Below are positions 35,401-49,260 of a stretch of 64,000 bases of DNA, in pieces. The stretch covers positions 60,322,994 to 60,386,993 of the forward strand of contig CM067381.1 of assembly GCA_034510155.1 (NCBI GenBank), given 5' to 3'. The notes under the pieces are model-generated. The model was not told where the DNA came from, made no database searches, and saw only the letters and a list, made by a program, of their open reading frames with translations. This DNA is from Eucriotettix oculatus. Taxonomy: Eukaryota; Arthropoda; Insecta; Orthoptera; Tetrigidae. Within the stretch, counting starts at the first letter, position 1, and each line of letters opens with the position of its first letter. The position numbers were made by a program, and so were the translations under genes.

Positions 35401-38400
35401 TGACAACGACATGTCCGGGTATTTGCATTTTACCTGTTCCCCGGCGAAGTATTGACTCTCTAAAACCTCACCTGATTATGTTCCGTCGTCGAAGACTGAA
35501 AGGTGGTGAGAGCTGAAGTTCGTCAAGTATGCTGGTTACGAAATTATTTTACTGTCTATTATGTATTCTCTTTCTTACATCGTAAGTAGAATGATTTATA
35601 ACCAATGAAGAAATTTTGAAGCAGAATGCATTGGACACACGTGGATATTCCAAATGTAATCCACGCACTCAATCACTAACTAAAAATCTTACAGTGATTG
35701 TTGATGATTATTAATGCCTTCATAATGCCTGTAGAAGTGAGGTAAATGAATGCTGTATTATATTTTGGTACCATAGAGTAAGGGGTTTAACAATGAAATT
35801 TACCTTTAGCCAAAATTAGTATCTAAGTAAATTATCACCGAGGTTAAAAATGAATAATAGCTCAGGAAAGAACTATACAATTGTCTCTTAACCATAATTT
35901 ATTTAAAGTATAATCAGTTATTTTAATAGAATCCAATAACGGTGAACAACATTTTGAGGAAACTGTATTCAAGAAATTTTATGAACCAGGCGTGGATTAC
36001 CCAATAGATATGCATTATAACCAAAATTAAATTGGGTGGGCAGATCACTTCTGAATGAAAGAAAATAGAAGTCACATAAGAGAATAGTGACTTACTAACT
36101 TGATAAGATGGAAAACTTTCAATGGCTGGAAGAGATTCCCAAAAATCTAAGCCTATTTATTGATCGTTAATTAATCAAACAAAAATCATAGCGAATTAAG
36201 GAGTTCCAAAATACAATCTAAGTTTAGGATAGTTATTGTAAATTTGAATACATATTAACACATCAAAAACAAGGAAATAATAACGAATTTTTGGTGTGTG
36301 GTTCCAAAAGATAGACTTTGAGTCACCATCATCAATAAAAGTTGAATTATCACTACACGTGGACGGAATTAGCTGAAAAACGATTCAGTATGGACAATAT
36401 CTCTAGTATTGAATCAGCTCTGTGTAAATTTGAAAGGTAAATATTATTATCTATTAGGATCCTTTCTGACTTTCAGTGTGAATATCTTCTATGTATTTGA
36501 AAAGCTATTACTGATCTGAGTAAACTCAATTTCTGAAGTTCTTGATAAACTACAGAAGTTTATTCGTATTTCTTAACACCATTGATAAATATAACAATGT
36601 TTGACTAACACAAGGTGAAGAATGTTTTAGGAAGGAGAAAGGTCTACAATTAATAACCCTGAAATAAAATTGGTGAATTATACCTTATTTTAACAATTTC
36701 CTTCCATTAGTAAACAACTAAAAAATCCCAAAAGAAAAAATTCGATGAGAAAACCTCAAAAACCTGACACCTAACGAAGCGTAAGAAACCTGTCTCACCT
36801 TTATATATAGTTCTACCACGTTAGAAACTTCAACACTCGATTAGAATAGAAATGACCTTTTCATTCCAGGATATGGTGCATCCACTGTGGACTCAAAGGC
36901 GCAAAATGGCGCCAGAATTAATTCGAATTACTCTGCAAGTTTTCCGTGAGCTGTTTTGATATGGAGATAATAAATACGGAACCTGTTGCGCACTCTACGT
37001 TTCATACGCTACACTTCTTACATGACATTATGAACCAATTAATATGCGATTACCATGTATTCAAGCTCTTCAGAAGAATCCTGAGTCATCTTGATCGTAC
37101 AGCAACGATGATCGGACGGTCATTTTAAATTTATTCATCTGATAATGAATGCACTTGACCTTTGGTAGATTCCTCGTGAAGGGATCTGATGTTTCTGGTC
37201 TGCAATTAATTTTTAACAGCAAAAATTTATATTTTTATTTGATGGTATTCATTGTCATCCATCTTTATGAAATGGGTAACACAGCTTACGTACAAGCTGG
37301 CTGCCAACAATTGGCTCAAAGTTTGAGCAAGAGCCATACTTATCAAATAAATGCGTCATTTGCAAATTAATTGCCAGTAGTATATCAAAGCCGTTTCTAA
37401 CCCATTTGGACCTGCGCTACTGCTCCATGATCGCGTCGTCACCTACAAACCGCTCAGTGGGGAAGTTGTTATAAAACAATTGTTGGATGGAAAAATGTAA
37501 TTTCTCATTGTTACTATTATGTTGTTGTTTTTAACAAATATATGTATATTGTTTTTCTAAATAGTTTGTAATGTATTTATTTCACAACCTTTCCTTAATT
37601 ATATATACATAGAATTGGGATGGATTTTTTTTGGAATAAAGGTTTGTAATGAGACTTCAAAAATAAAGAAATAGTACATTAATGATTGTATAGTTAATGT
37701 GGGTGAATATGCTTTTCTTGAACGATTTCCCCAATATTGTCAAGCCAAATGAATAGTTTCTTCATTCAAAATAAATACGACTAATGTCTATCACGTGTAC
37801 GAAGTTTTGAACAATGGAGGGAAAATGTGAATGCAAATCGATCGCTGAATGAATAATTAACCGAGGTTAAGTTGTGAATGACAGTTTCGGTGATTCGTAA
37901 TTAGCTGATGTCCACTTAGAATCTCCCATGCTCCTCACCTACTACTGTGACACACAGATTAGCCCCAACACGTGACAAGAACGAGACGGCGGAGTCCACA
38001 CTGTCGTGAGGTGATTGACGGTTTCGCCTGGGTCTTTTGTGTGTGTCTGTCCTGATCTGTGATCAGTACGGCAACGGTAAGGTACGGTTTCTTTGCCACC
38101 ACGTGTTTGACAAGTAGAAGCCCGCCCTCGATACGATCGTGGAGCCATCAATAATAACTTCACCGTGGTATCTGCCATCGGAACAGGAGCGCTGCTTGTC
38201 AAGGACTGACGATGACTACTCCTACGGTGACCTGAAGAATTGCTTCTCTTCTCTCACGACTATAACAAACAATGACCAATACTTTATTATATAGAGTTTA
38301 TTCGCCCTTGGAGAGGGACTTTAAATCTGAAGATAATTGGACAAGTTCAACTTGATTACACCGATATAAAAGTACTTGAAAAAGATACTGTAGAGTGTAA

Positions 38401-38440
38401 CTGATAATACTAATTCATCTGGTCATCAGATGTGTATTCA
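32491..38440. other. Long gene-free stretch
   Basis: Mainly AT-rich, with GC-richer patches at about 32690-33060 and 37930-38230. No open frame shows a known domain. A small hairpin (AGGGTCG/CGACCCT, 32562-32578) is probably chance. Confidence 0.45.
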
Positions 38441-38560
38441 TTCTTCTTCTTAATTGTCGCTAGGGCTTCCACCAACCGGGATGACTGCCATAGTGCCATC
38501 TATAATGACACATTCCGGAATATTTTGGAGTGCCCATGATCAGCATGGTGATTATCCTTC
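38441..38560. repeat. Diverged relative of the short retroposon (family H, copy 1)
   Basis: GACTGC, GCCATCT, ATGACACATTCCGGAAT and TGGAGTG occur in the order found at 42861-42992 and 57684-57795, with more divergence. Confidence 0.5.
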
Positions 38561-40240
38561 AGTCTCAAAACCCATTTCGCTGGCCAAGACTTCACAAACA
38601 AGCAACATATAGGATTGATATGCAATTGGCTCATGACACTGTTGGAGGATAAGAGGAGGTGAAGTTCTAAGCTGATCCATTTTTTCAGATTCTCAGAGTT
38701 TCTATAAAGCCATATTTATTAAACAATTATCAACGCTTTCAGTCACAATACATAGCCTTCCAGTATAGAAGTCTGTTTTTATTCAGTACTTTTCGCAATA
38801 AACTCTTTTAGCTAACATTAAATGTATTTGTGTTATGATCACTACTTAGTATTATTTTATTCTTGCAATGAACCATCCAACTAATATATAAATCCTTATT
38901 CCCAAATACATTATTAATCATTTCATAGCATGGATCTTTCCAATAAATAACGACCGATGAAAAATTTCCATCTTAATGAATTTTTAAGTTATTGATTTCT
39001 CCATCAACGTCGGCAATACATCCAGTTCATTATTTCACCTAAATTGTTCTAATGGTTTTAACTACCTGCACCATAAATTCACGTTGAAGAACCGTATAGA
39101 ATAATGAGCGATATGTAATCGCGACCGGTAAGGTGATATACGGTGACACTTTTACGTGATAAATAACAACGCTGGGGAATGCAGCCGTTCATTAACAGTG
39201 TTTTAAAGTCAAGGGTATTGTTACTTTGCAATGGTTTGTTTGCTTTCAGGGGTAACGGATGCTCACATCTTGATATGTGATGTATGTTACTCCATCTTCA
39301 AACTGTCTGGGAAAACTTTCATTAAAAGGACAATTAAAAACGAGAACTGTAAATTTTCGAAGTTAGCGACTTATTGATTTTTCATATTCCCCCATTAAAC
39401 AGCCTACATTCAGAATACAGCAGAAAAAGTGTGAGAATTTACTCAATCTCTAATTTAGAGAATGAAATATAATTAAATAACACAAATATAAAATTATGAA
39501 AAAATTGTAACTCTACTAAAGTCATGGTTTTAATAGTCTCATAATATATAATTGACTATGGTGTTTTTTTTTGTGTCCTGATAGGAAAATTTACTTGTAA
39601 GGGTAAGAAACAAACTAAATTGGGCTATAACAGGATGATAATTGAATTTTTACTATTATGTGCTAATAAATATCAATTAGATGACATAAGTTAGAGAGAT
39701 AGAGAGAGTTAAGTATGACTGTAGTCATAACTGATCAGGCATTTATCGTGTATATAATCTGCTTGAGAGGAGAGTATTATGAAGTTTTTGCTATATATAT
39801 TTGAGAGAAACCCACACAAACGAGAGTTCTTACTTCAATGGCTGTGCATTTATCTGAATTTCATGTTATCCTCGTCGCCAACAACCGCAGACGTCGACGA
39901 AATCATCACGTAGTGAATAAAAACCGAATTTATCTGAAAGATGAGATCTAGTGATATCATGTCTGATGGTTTTGCATTTTATGTATTTGTACGTTGTTAA
40001 TTTAATTGTCACAAAACTGTTCTAAAAAGTAATTAAAACGTTAATTTTCTTAATATTATGGATTTGATATTGAGGAAAGTAACATAAAAAATAATATTTG
40101 TCTAATAACCAACTTAAGTTATAATTTTTTGTTTATAACTTCAACATTTTACATTTTTCTGTTTTGTGATGGTCCATTTGCCAATAACTTAATTCACAGT
40201 TGAGATACATATATGCATATTATTAATGCCTAAATCCCCT
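38561..40240. other. AT-rich gene-free stretch
   Basis: Includes a GA-rich run near 39690-39706. No gene seen. Confidence 0.5.
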
Positions 40241-40975
40241 TCGGATTTTATGGACGTTATTAGTGGGTTCCACAGTTTTAGAGTTTGACTCTTCCGGAGG
40301 CCTTTCTCTTCCCACCCTATAAAGCTACGTCGTCAAAACCTGTGCTGTTGTGGTTGTAAGGACAACAGAGTGTAACGGTGTTACGGCCTGCCGATTAACA
40401 GATACTTATTAAAACGCTGGCGTGCCCTCGACAACCACAGTTTTATGGACGCTCTTACGGAACCGACGCCAGACAGACGGCCATTGAAGTTGACAAAGTA
40501 CCGGTATGCAAGGACACGCAGAAAACCCTTCACATAGAGGAAAGTATAGTGATACGAATTGTTTGATTGTTACATCTCAGTAATAAGAAATAATTTACTC
40601 TGAAGTGATACATTCAACCAGCTTAATGTCATTCTGTTAATGATTCGGGCAATAACGTCCAACTATTTTGCATTTTTACAATATATGATCGGAAGGACTC
40701 GCGGACCATTTTTCATGGTTTAAAGTGAATATGTAGTGCAGCAGGTTGATTATTTTTTTACAAACGCGGCTGTGAAATATGAGTGCCTGGGGAAATGGGT
40801 AAATAATTATATTCACTTATATGACATCGGTTGAAAAGTGCGTTTACGTCTGTGACAGCCAGAACTGCAGATTTACCTCGTGTTGACTGATGAAGAATAA
40901 CATAAACTTGCTCTCTTAGCGAATGATAAAATAGTAGTAATTCTTAGAGAGCTTCGAGAAATTTTCTTTGGATAA
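40241..40975. other. Gene-free stretch, GC-richer at 40250-40530
   Basis: The GC-richer part has a small GTAAC-GGT-GTTAC palindrome near 40374-40386. Not recognised. Confidence 0.4.
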
Positions 40976-41345
40976 CAGGCTACATGAGGGTGATCCTGAA
41001 ACAGGTAACTCCCCTTTAATTGTATAGGAAGGGGATTGAAAAGGGGGTTGAGGATGATATTGCAAGGTAGCCAAGGGTGTGCTAGGGCCCCCGGGCTATA
41101 GTTTAAGGATCCTACCCGGTGTTTCACCTAAAAGAGATGCAGGGAAACCCTAAAATACCTGCAGCAATTACGTCGGTTTCTTGGGTACTATTCTCACGCC
41201 CTTCCGAATGACAGGAATGCTGTGGGGTCGCAAGATTCCCTTCTGCGTGTCTTATCACCTTTAGAAGGCAGTTGGTTGACTGATCCAATAGGATCAGCGG
41301 ATATTTCTTACCGTATGCCCAAGGTCTTTGACCCCAGTACATTCA
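40976..41345 (-). mobile_element. 5'-truncated retroelement (family C, copy 2, longest with copy 3)
   Basis: On the minus strand it runs GTACTGGGGTCAAAGACCTT ... GGTGAAACACC ... GGATCCTTAAAC ... CAGGATCACCCTCATGTAGC ... CCTGTTATCC, the same order as 56560-56947 on the plus strand. Broken frames read MYWGQRPWAYG in both copies, so a coding or conserved segment may once have been present. The upstream limit is not certain. Confidence 0.85.
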
Positions 41346-42860
41346 CGTCCTACAACAGAGGAAGGTGCCTCGGCATAGGAGAATCTTGAAAAAAAAACAG
41401 AGAAAGTTTGAGACATTCCCAAAGGGGAGGGGTGTCGAGAGCTTCCACCTTGATCACTAAATATTGTGAAAAATGAATCAGATGGGAGAGGTAGAATGAT
41501 TGAAGTAATGAACCTGAAGGTAGCCTGACGATTGTCATATAAATGAGCCACATACCAACGAAACGTCACTAAAAGCAGAAAGTCTAGGGAATGTCAAAAG
41601 TTTACGAATTCAACATAATACAGCAAAAGCTGAGGGTTAAGTGAGTAAATTATAAGTTTGAATAGCAACATACGATGTATTAGCGTTATACATTTGGGAT
41701 TATTTCTATATCACGGTCCTAATTTAGTATTAACCACTACTCCGAGGAAAGGAGATCATTAAACACACTAAAAATAGGGTCATTCCATCCCAAGTTCTAT
41801 AATTATCAAAAACATGCTTGACCACTAGAGATTTACAACAATCACTAAAAGAAATTTTGTTCGAGTTCTTTGCATATATGTGTCTTCATTTCTGTTAAAT
41901 TTGAACAAATCTGTTATGGTCGAGCGTAGACCATTAGGCTACTTGGGAGGGAATGACCCAATTTTAATTTAAAAAAATACTTGTTGAGGCATTGTTGATT
42001 TAAATTTCTCAAGCGTTACAGTAATGCTAAAAAAAATTCCAATGTCATGCTCAAATCCTAATAACCTAAGTACGATATGTCGAAACAAAAATACCCCTGC
42101 TTATTCCTTTTCTTTTAGTGATTGTTGTATTGATTGCTGTTCAGTAGAGAGAGGAAGAGAGATGAATAGAAAATTAACATGTCATCCGCTGACAGCTTAG
42201 GATGTTCTTCTACCTTATCAAAAGGTAAGCCGAGAAAGAAAAAATAAAAGTAAGTAGTGGTAGTTGGAGCAGGGCTTTGAGAAAATAAGTTGTGTGTAGT
42301 GGTGGTTGTACATGTGGGAGCTTTGTGCTTGGGCGGCCTGGTTATTGCTCTCTGCCTTGGCTGAGTGGCAGTACAATGACGGTCCATACTTGGCCCTGGA
42401 ATGTCAAGCATGCTGGAGGCACAATATCCAGCATGAATTTACCTCACTCCTATCTCACTGAAAGCCTTACTTTCCTAAACACAGCTCATGTCAGTTCGCA
42501 CTCAGACTCCACTACAGTTGGACTTACGCGAATTTCTTTGCGGTCTTATGATTGTGAAGTTCTCGAGTCAACCTCATCACCTATGAGAGATCGGCAGGAC
42601 CTTAGAAATTTTAACTGCCTTTAAATTCCCTGTAGAACAGGTCATTTCAGGTTATACTAAATTTTATAATTTCAGGTAAACATTAAATGGCAGTATACCA
42701 GTTTCTGACTGCAGTCATTGACGGGCAGACCCAGTTTCGTTGTCTATTTGCGGATATGAAGATTAAATACACTACCAGAGGTTTCAATGTTGGTAGGAAA
42801 AGTTAAATTTTTTTATATAAAACATAAATAAATTAAGTTGAAGAGATGGGACCATACATT
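41346..42860. other. Gene-free stretch
   Basis: 41346-41570 may still belong to the neighbouring retroelement. Open frames at 42292-42624 (110 codons) and 42411-42115 (98 codons, minus) overlap each other and are not recognised. Confidence 0.4.
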
Positions 42861-42992
42861 TTTTTTCTCCATGGCTCTACAGCCCATTGAGGGCCTGGGC
42901 CTACCGAGTCGACTGCGGACTGTCATCTTGGATGAAACATTCCGAATTTGGAGTGACCCGTGGTCAACGTATCAACCCTCCAACAGTTTTAA
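42861..42992 (-). mobile_element. Short retroposon (family H, copy 2) with 14-bp target-site duplication
   Basis: 132-bp insert flanked by exact copies of ATGGGACCATACAT at 42847-42860 and 42993-43006. The left end is a run of eight T adjoining the duplication, so on the minus strand the element ends in poly(A). TSD plus poly(A) indicates LINE-driven retroposition. The body shares GCCCATT, GGCCTACC, CGACTGCGGACTGTCATCTT, ACATTCCGAAT and TGGAGTGA with 57684-57795. Confidence 0.9.
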
Positions 42993-43124
42993 TGGGACCA
43001 TACATACAATGAAATAAACGTATTTTTAAAGTAATTAAATTAAAGAATTCAATCCATTTAGTTAATATTGGTGAAATCCAAATTTAATCGAATATGAATA
43101 AGGTAAGGGGGGTTAATTTATTAT

Positions 43125-43325
43125 TATTCATTATATACACGTTGAGCGCCAATTGTAAAATTGAGAAAAGTAGGCGGATTTTTTATTATCAATTATTATT
43201 TAATATTCCCCACATTGGTGGAAGCCTATTGTAAAAAGAATAAAGAAAGGGGTTCATTTGACTTAATAACTTTTATTTCTTATTCTCCACAGTTGATGGA
43301 TAGTTGTAATAATAAAAAAGGTTTA
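43125..43325. repeat. Degenerate tandem repeat, three units of about 77 bp
   Basis: Three successive units carry C(A/C)C(A/G)TTG...G(C/G)(C/A)...TTGTAA at about 43139, 43211 and 43289, each preceded by a TTATT-rich segment and followed by an AAGA/AATAAA-type segment. The units differ considerably, so the array is old. Confidence 0.55.
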
Positions 43326-46300
43326 ATATATAAGTGATAAAGGGATAAATTTATGAATGGTTCAAAAGAGAAGAGAAAAGATTTAATCTATGAATTTTAT
43401 TTTAATAACAATTAGAATTAAGATTCAATATGCAAACAAGAGAATTGAATAAAATGGTTTACAAATTACGACGGTAGCATTAATGACTTTATATATAGAG
43501 ACTCTAACAGGTTCCCTGCGGGGTGAACAGATAGAAGAAACATACATATGCCAAATATGTCTGGTAATGTGAACTCATTACATTCAATATCAACGATACC
43601 GTAGTAGACTGCAGTGGTATTATTTGCCTTTTAATGAGAATTACATTGATATATACAACAAACATTTGTAGAAATGCGTATGTTGTTGTAAAACAGCGAA
43701 GAATTTTTTCTTGATCAATTCTCGTAGAAAGACAGACATTAGATATAGAAGAAACTTAGAAGAAAGGAAAGAGAAAAAGTGACAAACCGAAAGCGGAAAT
43801 ATAGAAAGAGAAAAAGAATGATAAACGAAATTATTCGTTGACACAGTTTCGAAAGATGAAAACATTCTAATGAAACGGTTTTTTAGTTATGCGTCTGGCC
43901 GTAATCCACTTTTCAACGCAGTGTGGTTTGTAATAAGGTTGACAATAAAAGTCTGAAGAGATGAAAATATTAGACACGAACAAGAAAAGTAATTGCTAAT
44001 GTCTCGCTGTAACATTCGTCTTGAGCGATTTAAGAAGGCAACACAGGCACAAACCAGAAGAAAAATATGAATACTTCAAAAAAGAAACAAAACAACAACA
44101 ACGTTTCAGTTCGCCGACGAATGAGAAAGTTAAAAAAAAAACCTGTTGTGCTTCTAGTGGGAAGGGTTAACTAGAGGTTCATGGCGATATTGTTATGAGC
44201 TACTATTACATATATAGGGCTATTAACTTGAAGGGAATTACCCCCTCCTACTTGTTTAATATCATGAATATGAGGTTAGTGAAAAGGCTATTACTCGTTC
44301 AACCTTGCAGAAACTGAGAGAGGGGAATCGAAAGCTGGCTGTACGTACTTGAAGACAACTGAAAAAATTAAATTAGAGAAAGACGGAACGTTTCAACACA
44401 TCTAATATTTAGGTTATGTCTCTACTCTTTTGAATTATTGAGCAATACTCTAGCCTTTTCCGCCTCTGACGTTTCTGTTAGATCTTCTGATGTTTAATAA
44501 CAATCGACGTACTACACAACATAACCCATTTATTTGCAATACAATTTTACAAATAGCCTGTTTTTGACAATTTACTCAAAATTGTACTGCAATATAAAGT
44601 TAAATTTTAAAATTAAATAAATAATTTTCTACTGAGAAACTGTTTATTATCTAATTTAAAATTTTTTCCAAATTGTTCGTAAATTATACGTTCTGATTTC
44701 TGGGTTATTAGGAGCACATTATTTTACTATCTAATAACAAAAAACATATATTATGGTTTGTCTATACTTTATAATGCAATTGTGTAAGAAATTTAAACAA
44801 TCTATATAATTAGTTAAATTATACGACTGTTGGGAATTAATAAACAGGTAAACAGACAATGAGTCATAACATATATAAAATATATGACAATTAGTTTATT
44901 ATACTACACAACGTTTCGCTCTTTAATTTGGAACCTCATCTGGTGAATTTTATCTATATAAATACAAAAGAAATATTTCCAAAATAATATGTATAATACT
45001 TATAAAATGAATTCAGAAATTTAAGAAGACGAAAATTTTTACATTTTTCAAATCAATATGATGGTGATTTAAATATGAATGCATTGACAAGACTGAAAAA
45101 ATCTACACATTATATTGTAAATTATTTTAATGCTCATTAAATAAAATTACCAAGCAACATATTTATATATAGAATTCTCTTGTTTCTTGAAAAAAATTCA
45201 GGATAAACTTCTTTAAAAAATTATGGTATTTCAGATATCTTTAATTAGACTGTTGAATATAATAAAGAAAAAAAATTATAATTTCGATAAACACAATGAT
45301 TTTATGCCAAATTAACTGTTTATATTGCAATTCTTGTAATATTGGTCAAAACAAGCGCTCATTAAATACGTAAATTAATGTCAATGAAGTGTCTTTTATT
45401 TGATTTTTTCATAAAGTATGTTAACGTTAGTATACTGCTTATTTATGAATTAAATTTTATTTCACCGTTAATTGGTAAAAGAAAATTAACGTATCTATCT
45501 GGAACTATGGAATCCTTCATTAATAGACCTATTAATACCTACTTGTCTTTAAATCTAACCCCCCTTTGAGTTACCTTTTCCTCATCACCAACAGTTCTTA
45601 TAAAAGTTTGTTCATTCTGGATGAGGCTCGTGGTTTTCTCATATTTGCTGTCGTATAGAGAACAGTCAATTCCGTACCAATTTTCACGTTGATTGTTATC
45701 GTAGGACGTCAGACAAAATCATGCATGAATAACAGGAGTGCTTCAAATATTTAAAGGCTAACAGTATTGTAGTAGACAGTACACTGAAGGATTATAAAAT
45801 AAAAGTGATCAAGCAATTATCACCCTTGACGTGCTTGTTAAAAGTTGGAGAACCATACAAAATACGTTATTTGACTAACAAATATTAATGAATATGTGTG
45901 CTTAATCGCCAGACTTGACGAAACGTGTTAGATCAATTTGGTCTTATGGAGAATGCACGATTAGGTTTAGCGTTGCGTAATTTGTGGTTGTATGGAGACT
46001 TCTTGATGTGTGTACGTTGCTTGTCTCCTACGCAACAGCTTTTTGGGAGATGATCTCTCGCAACTTCACCTTGCTCTAGCCTGCCTATAAGAGGTCAGTG
46101 AGTGAGGGAGACAGACAATCGACAAAGCTAAATTCGATACACTCTCTAAATAGCCGGCTTTATTGTGTTTACGTAAGCGCATTAGTCGAGGCTGGCTACG
46201 CCCAACACACAGAGATCCCTGAAGAAGTGGGTAATTACGGCCTCCATTGGTCCAGGAATTCGGTCAGAGCAACCCACCTCTACCTCCACTTTGAACAATT

Positions 46301-46584
46301 AACGATCTCCCGTCCGTGAACAGACAGGTGTAATACAATAGTGGATTTTCTTGGCACTTTTACTTCTGCATGCGTCTTTCTAATTCGCGTGGTCGTATCG
46401 AAAGCGCTGATGGTCTACCGACCTCTAATAACGTAGATCATGTTATATCTAATAGCTGTTTAAATCATTATATACTTTTGAGGTATACATATGCATCTTG
46501 GTGATACTTATCAGAATTAATTCCATTCTACGAATGTAAGGAAGAAATATAAGTCCTTGCAAATATTTCGATTTGGAACAGAAT
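43326..46584. other. Long AT-rich gene-free stretch
   Basis: Includes a purine-rich segment at 43725-43830, an ACAACGTTTCGC motif at 44908 and a somewhat GC-richer block at 45940-46330. No gene recognised. Confidence 0.45.
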
Positions 46585-47250
46585 TATTATTGACTAGCTA
46601 TGCCCGCTACTTCGTTCACGTGGAAGTAGCGCGTTTTATTTTGCCCTGAAAACGAAAGTACTGTATCATTTATTAATGATCCCATCACGGCAAACCTTAT
46701 AACTCGCAGCTGGTTTTGAACAGGTCCCGCTTTCAAATGTTTATAACAACAATAGATGGAGTGAAAATGCTCGCCCTCCCTCTCTTTCCCATGCTGCAAA
46801 AATTACGCTTTTAGTAACACAGTAAGTGGGATGAATGGTATAGGAACGCATAATAGATTTTTTTTTAACTCGCAGTTTGTTTTCACGTCGCCTTTCGCGG
46901 GGCAGTTCAATAGGTGTATAAATATTTATGTTAATATCTTCTGAACTCTCAAAGATATCGAAATGAAACATACATGATAATTTAAGTTAAAATTCCTGCT
47001 TCAATCCACGAAATTTTCATTTAAGTCCGTGACGCATAAACGGATCGAGTGTACATAGACAACATGCAAGCACTTTTTGGAGTTTAAAATCGCTTTTGCC
47101 TAAAAACCTTCCCGTAGAATTAATATTTATATTATATTGTCAAATTTTAATTTTTATCCGTTTATCCGTTTTGGACTCTATTCGAGACAAACATACGGAC
47201 AGACAGTCAGACAGACCCTTAAATTTCATTTTTTATTATAGATGTAGCCC
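46585..47250 (+). repeat. Old interspersed repeat (family D), longest copy
   Basis: Starts GACTAGCTATGCCCGCTACTT and ends with ACAAACATACGGACAGACAG, then ATTATAGATGTAG. Internal strings match the minus strand of 59145-59400 (GCATG...GAGAG, CCATCTATTGTTG, AATTTAAG). The head and tail pattern is widespread in arthropod genomes; I do not assign a class. Confidence 0.65.
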
Positions 47251-49021
47251 AACAACAGAAAGTTGTTAAATTATTAACAACTGATGTCAAATAGAAAGTT
47301 TTATACCAAAGAGTCCTGAAAGATAAGAATTGTTTGAATTACAAACAAGAACAGCAATGAAGAAGATGGCTTTTGTGGTCCTGGTAAAAGCCAGGATGTT
47401 TGTATGTTCAAGTTTCCAGAGTGAGTAAACCCGACAAAAGGAAATAATATCCACAATTCGCAAGTCGCTAAAGACCTAATTGTTGGTGCGACGATAATCA
47501 AAATTTAAAAAATAAATAAATAATTAAAGAGAAGAAATTATTTATTAAAATTAGCATACTGAAACAATATTAAACTATTGTGAAGATCTGAAACTGTATT
47601 TTTGTATTATTTTAATGTGGTATTACAACAGAGTAATCTAATTAAATCCAGGATAAGGTGAGAAATGGAAAACATTTTTAAATCGATTATCTTTTGAACT
47701 TTGCAATATGAATCCGAGGTACTTCTATGAGACTGCATGGTAAATGAATGCTGTGTTAGAAGGTTCATTATACTGTAAAATTAATGTTAAAAACCTCAAT
47801 TAACGCTTAAGACTCAAGTATTTAAGCAAGTACAGCATTTGGTAGACAACCATGTAAATGTTGATCGCTTTGATATTGTGGGAAAAAAGTTCTTTACACT
47901 ATTTTATATTTGATTACTTATACTCCATGCGACCTTTTTAGCAGTTATCCGTGAACTGCCTCGAGATTATTTTTATCACTGTGATGCTTCGTCTCTGGAA
48001 CATACATAATCAATTTGGTAAACATGATCATGTTTCGATGATTAATAAATAGCATTTCCTTGAGATGCACGCAGACTGAATTAAGAAGTAATCTTTTGCG
48101 TATCAGTGTTTAGTACACGTGTGTATGTATGTTTCTTGGTCGTTTTTATGCTGAGAACGACTTCCTGTGTGAGCTGTCTGGTGACGCAAGAAGTAGAAGA
48201 GAGGCGGCCGCCATGGAGGACCATCAAAGGGGTGACGACACCCTCAGGTGTGTGTGACGTGCCTGGGCATGCTCTCGAAGGCTTCAACAATCTGTGGGAA
48301 CATTCCTCTGTTGGGAGCCCTCGCATTCCTCGTAACACTTCCTCTCTAACACGCTCGACTCATCAAACTCATATCATTCGTCCAAAGTCTTAGCGATTCA
48401 GAGTGTAGTGCTGCGCATTCCTCTCTTCATCACGTGGATTTCACACAAGGAACCATCGAGATCCTCAACCTCAATGCCGATCTTGACGTAAACAAAATCA
48501 GTCAAACCCACGAAGGACCAAACTTGGTAATAACTATGGTTTCATGTGTTTTAAGTTGGTAAATTCTCATCAATTATGCCCAAACTGTAGAAAAACTATA
48601 ACTGCCTATAAAAATCCACAATTTACATCAATTTTATACCACTATTTTTTATTAACATTTTAAGAACGTTCCAAATACGACGATCATAACAATGCAATAA
48701 ACTTTTTATCACAGTCAAAACTAACTGTACATCGTTAACAAAGACGCCTACTACGACATTGTTAATATTTATTTTACTAAATTATATTATTTATTTAGTA
48801 AATTAGAAATTTATCAGTTACACTATATTTTTTTAATACTTTAATCTGCGTTATGATGAACAGATTACTTTTTGTATTATTCTGTACTCAACAGTAATGA
48901 CACAATCCCCCATAAATTACAACAAAGATCTGTTAAAAGGGTTCTTGAACATAAATCATTCTTATAACTCACAAGTAATTGTGTCACAAGAAAAGAATAT
49001 CTGATTAGTACATATAATATG
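47251..49021. other. Gene-free stretch
   Basis: AT-rich, with a GC-richer part at 48110-48480 carrying two overlapping, opposite open frames (48106-48393; 48338-48081) without known domains. Confidence 0.45.
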
Positions 49022-49250
49022 AATAACATTAACTATTTCTAGATTTCTTGAATCTTTACTAGAATAAGGGGAGTATTATACCAAAGGAAGTAGAAATGCT
49101 TCGACTGAAGTTCAGGTAAAAAACGCATAGCTAAATTTAGAAGAAAGACAAGAATGGGAAAATGCCGACCAGACCAAGGGCTCGAACCCAGGACTTCCCA
49201 CTTTCCAGGCGGGCACTCTACCAAAAATGCCCAAGAATGGACTTTGTGTA
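49022..49250 (-). mobile_element. tRNA-derived SINE (family B, copy 1)
   Basis: On the minus strand it has an A-box-like TTGGTAGAGTGCCC (about 49224-49211) and B box GGGTTCGAG (49189-49181), then TGGTCTGGTCGGCATTTTCC, TTCTTGTCTTTCTTCTAAAT, and a 3' part with TTATTCTAG and AATGTTATTCA. The whole body matches 49480-49722 on the plus strand. Confidence 0.85.
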
Positions 49251-49260
49251 AATTGATCAA

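Noticed and set aside
36890..37375. Possible decayed transposase across two open frames
   Set aside because: I looked for mariner/Tc1 motifs (DDE spacing, HDNARPH-like strings) and found none.
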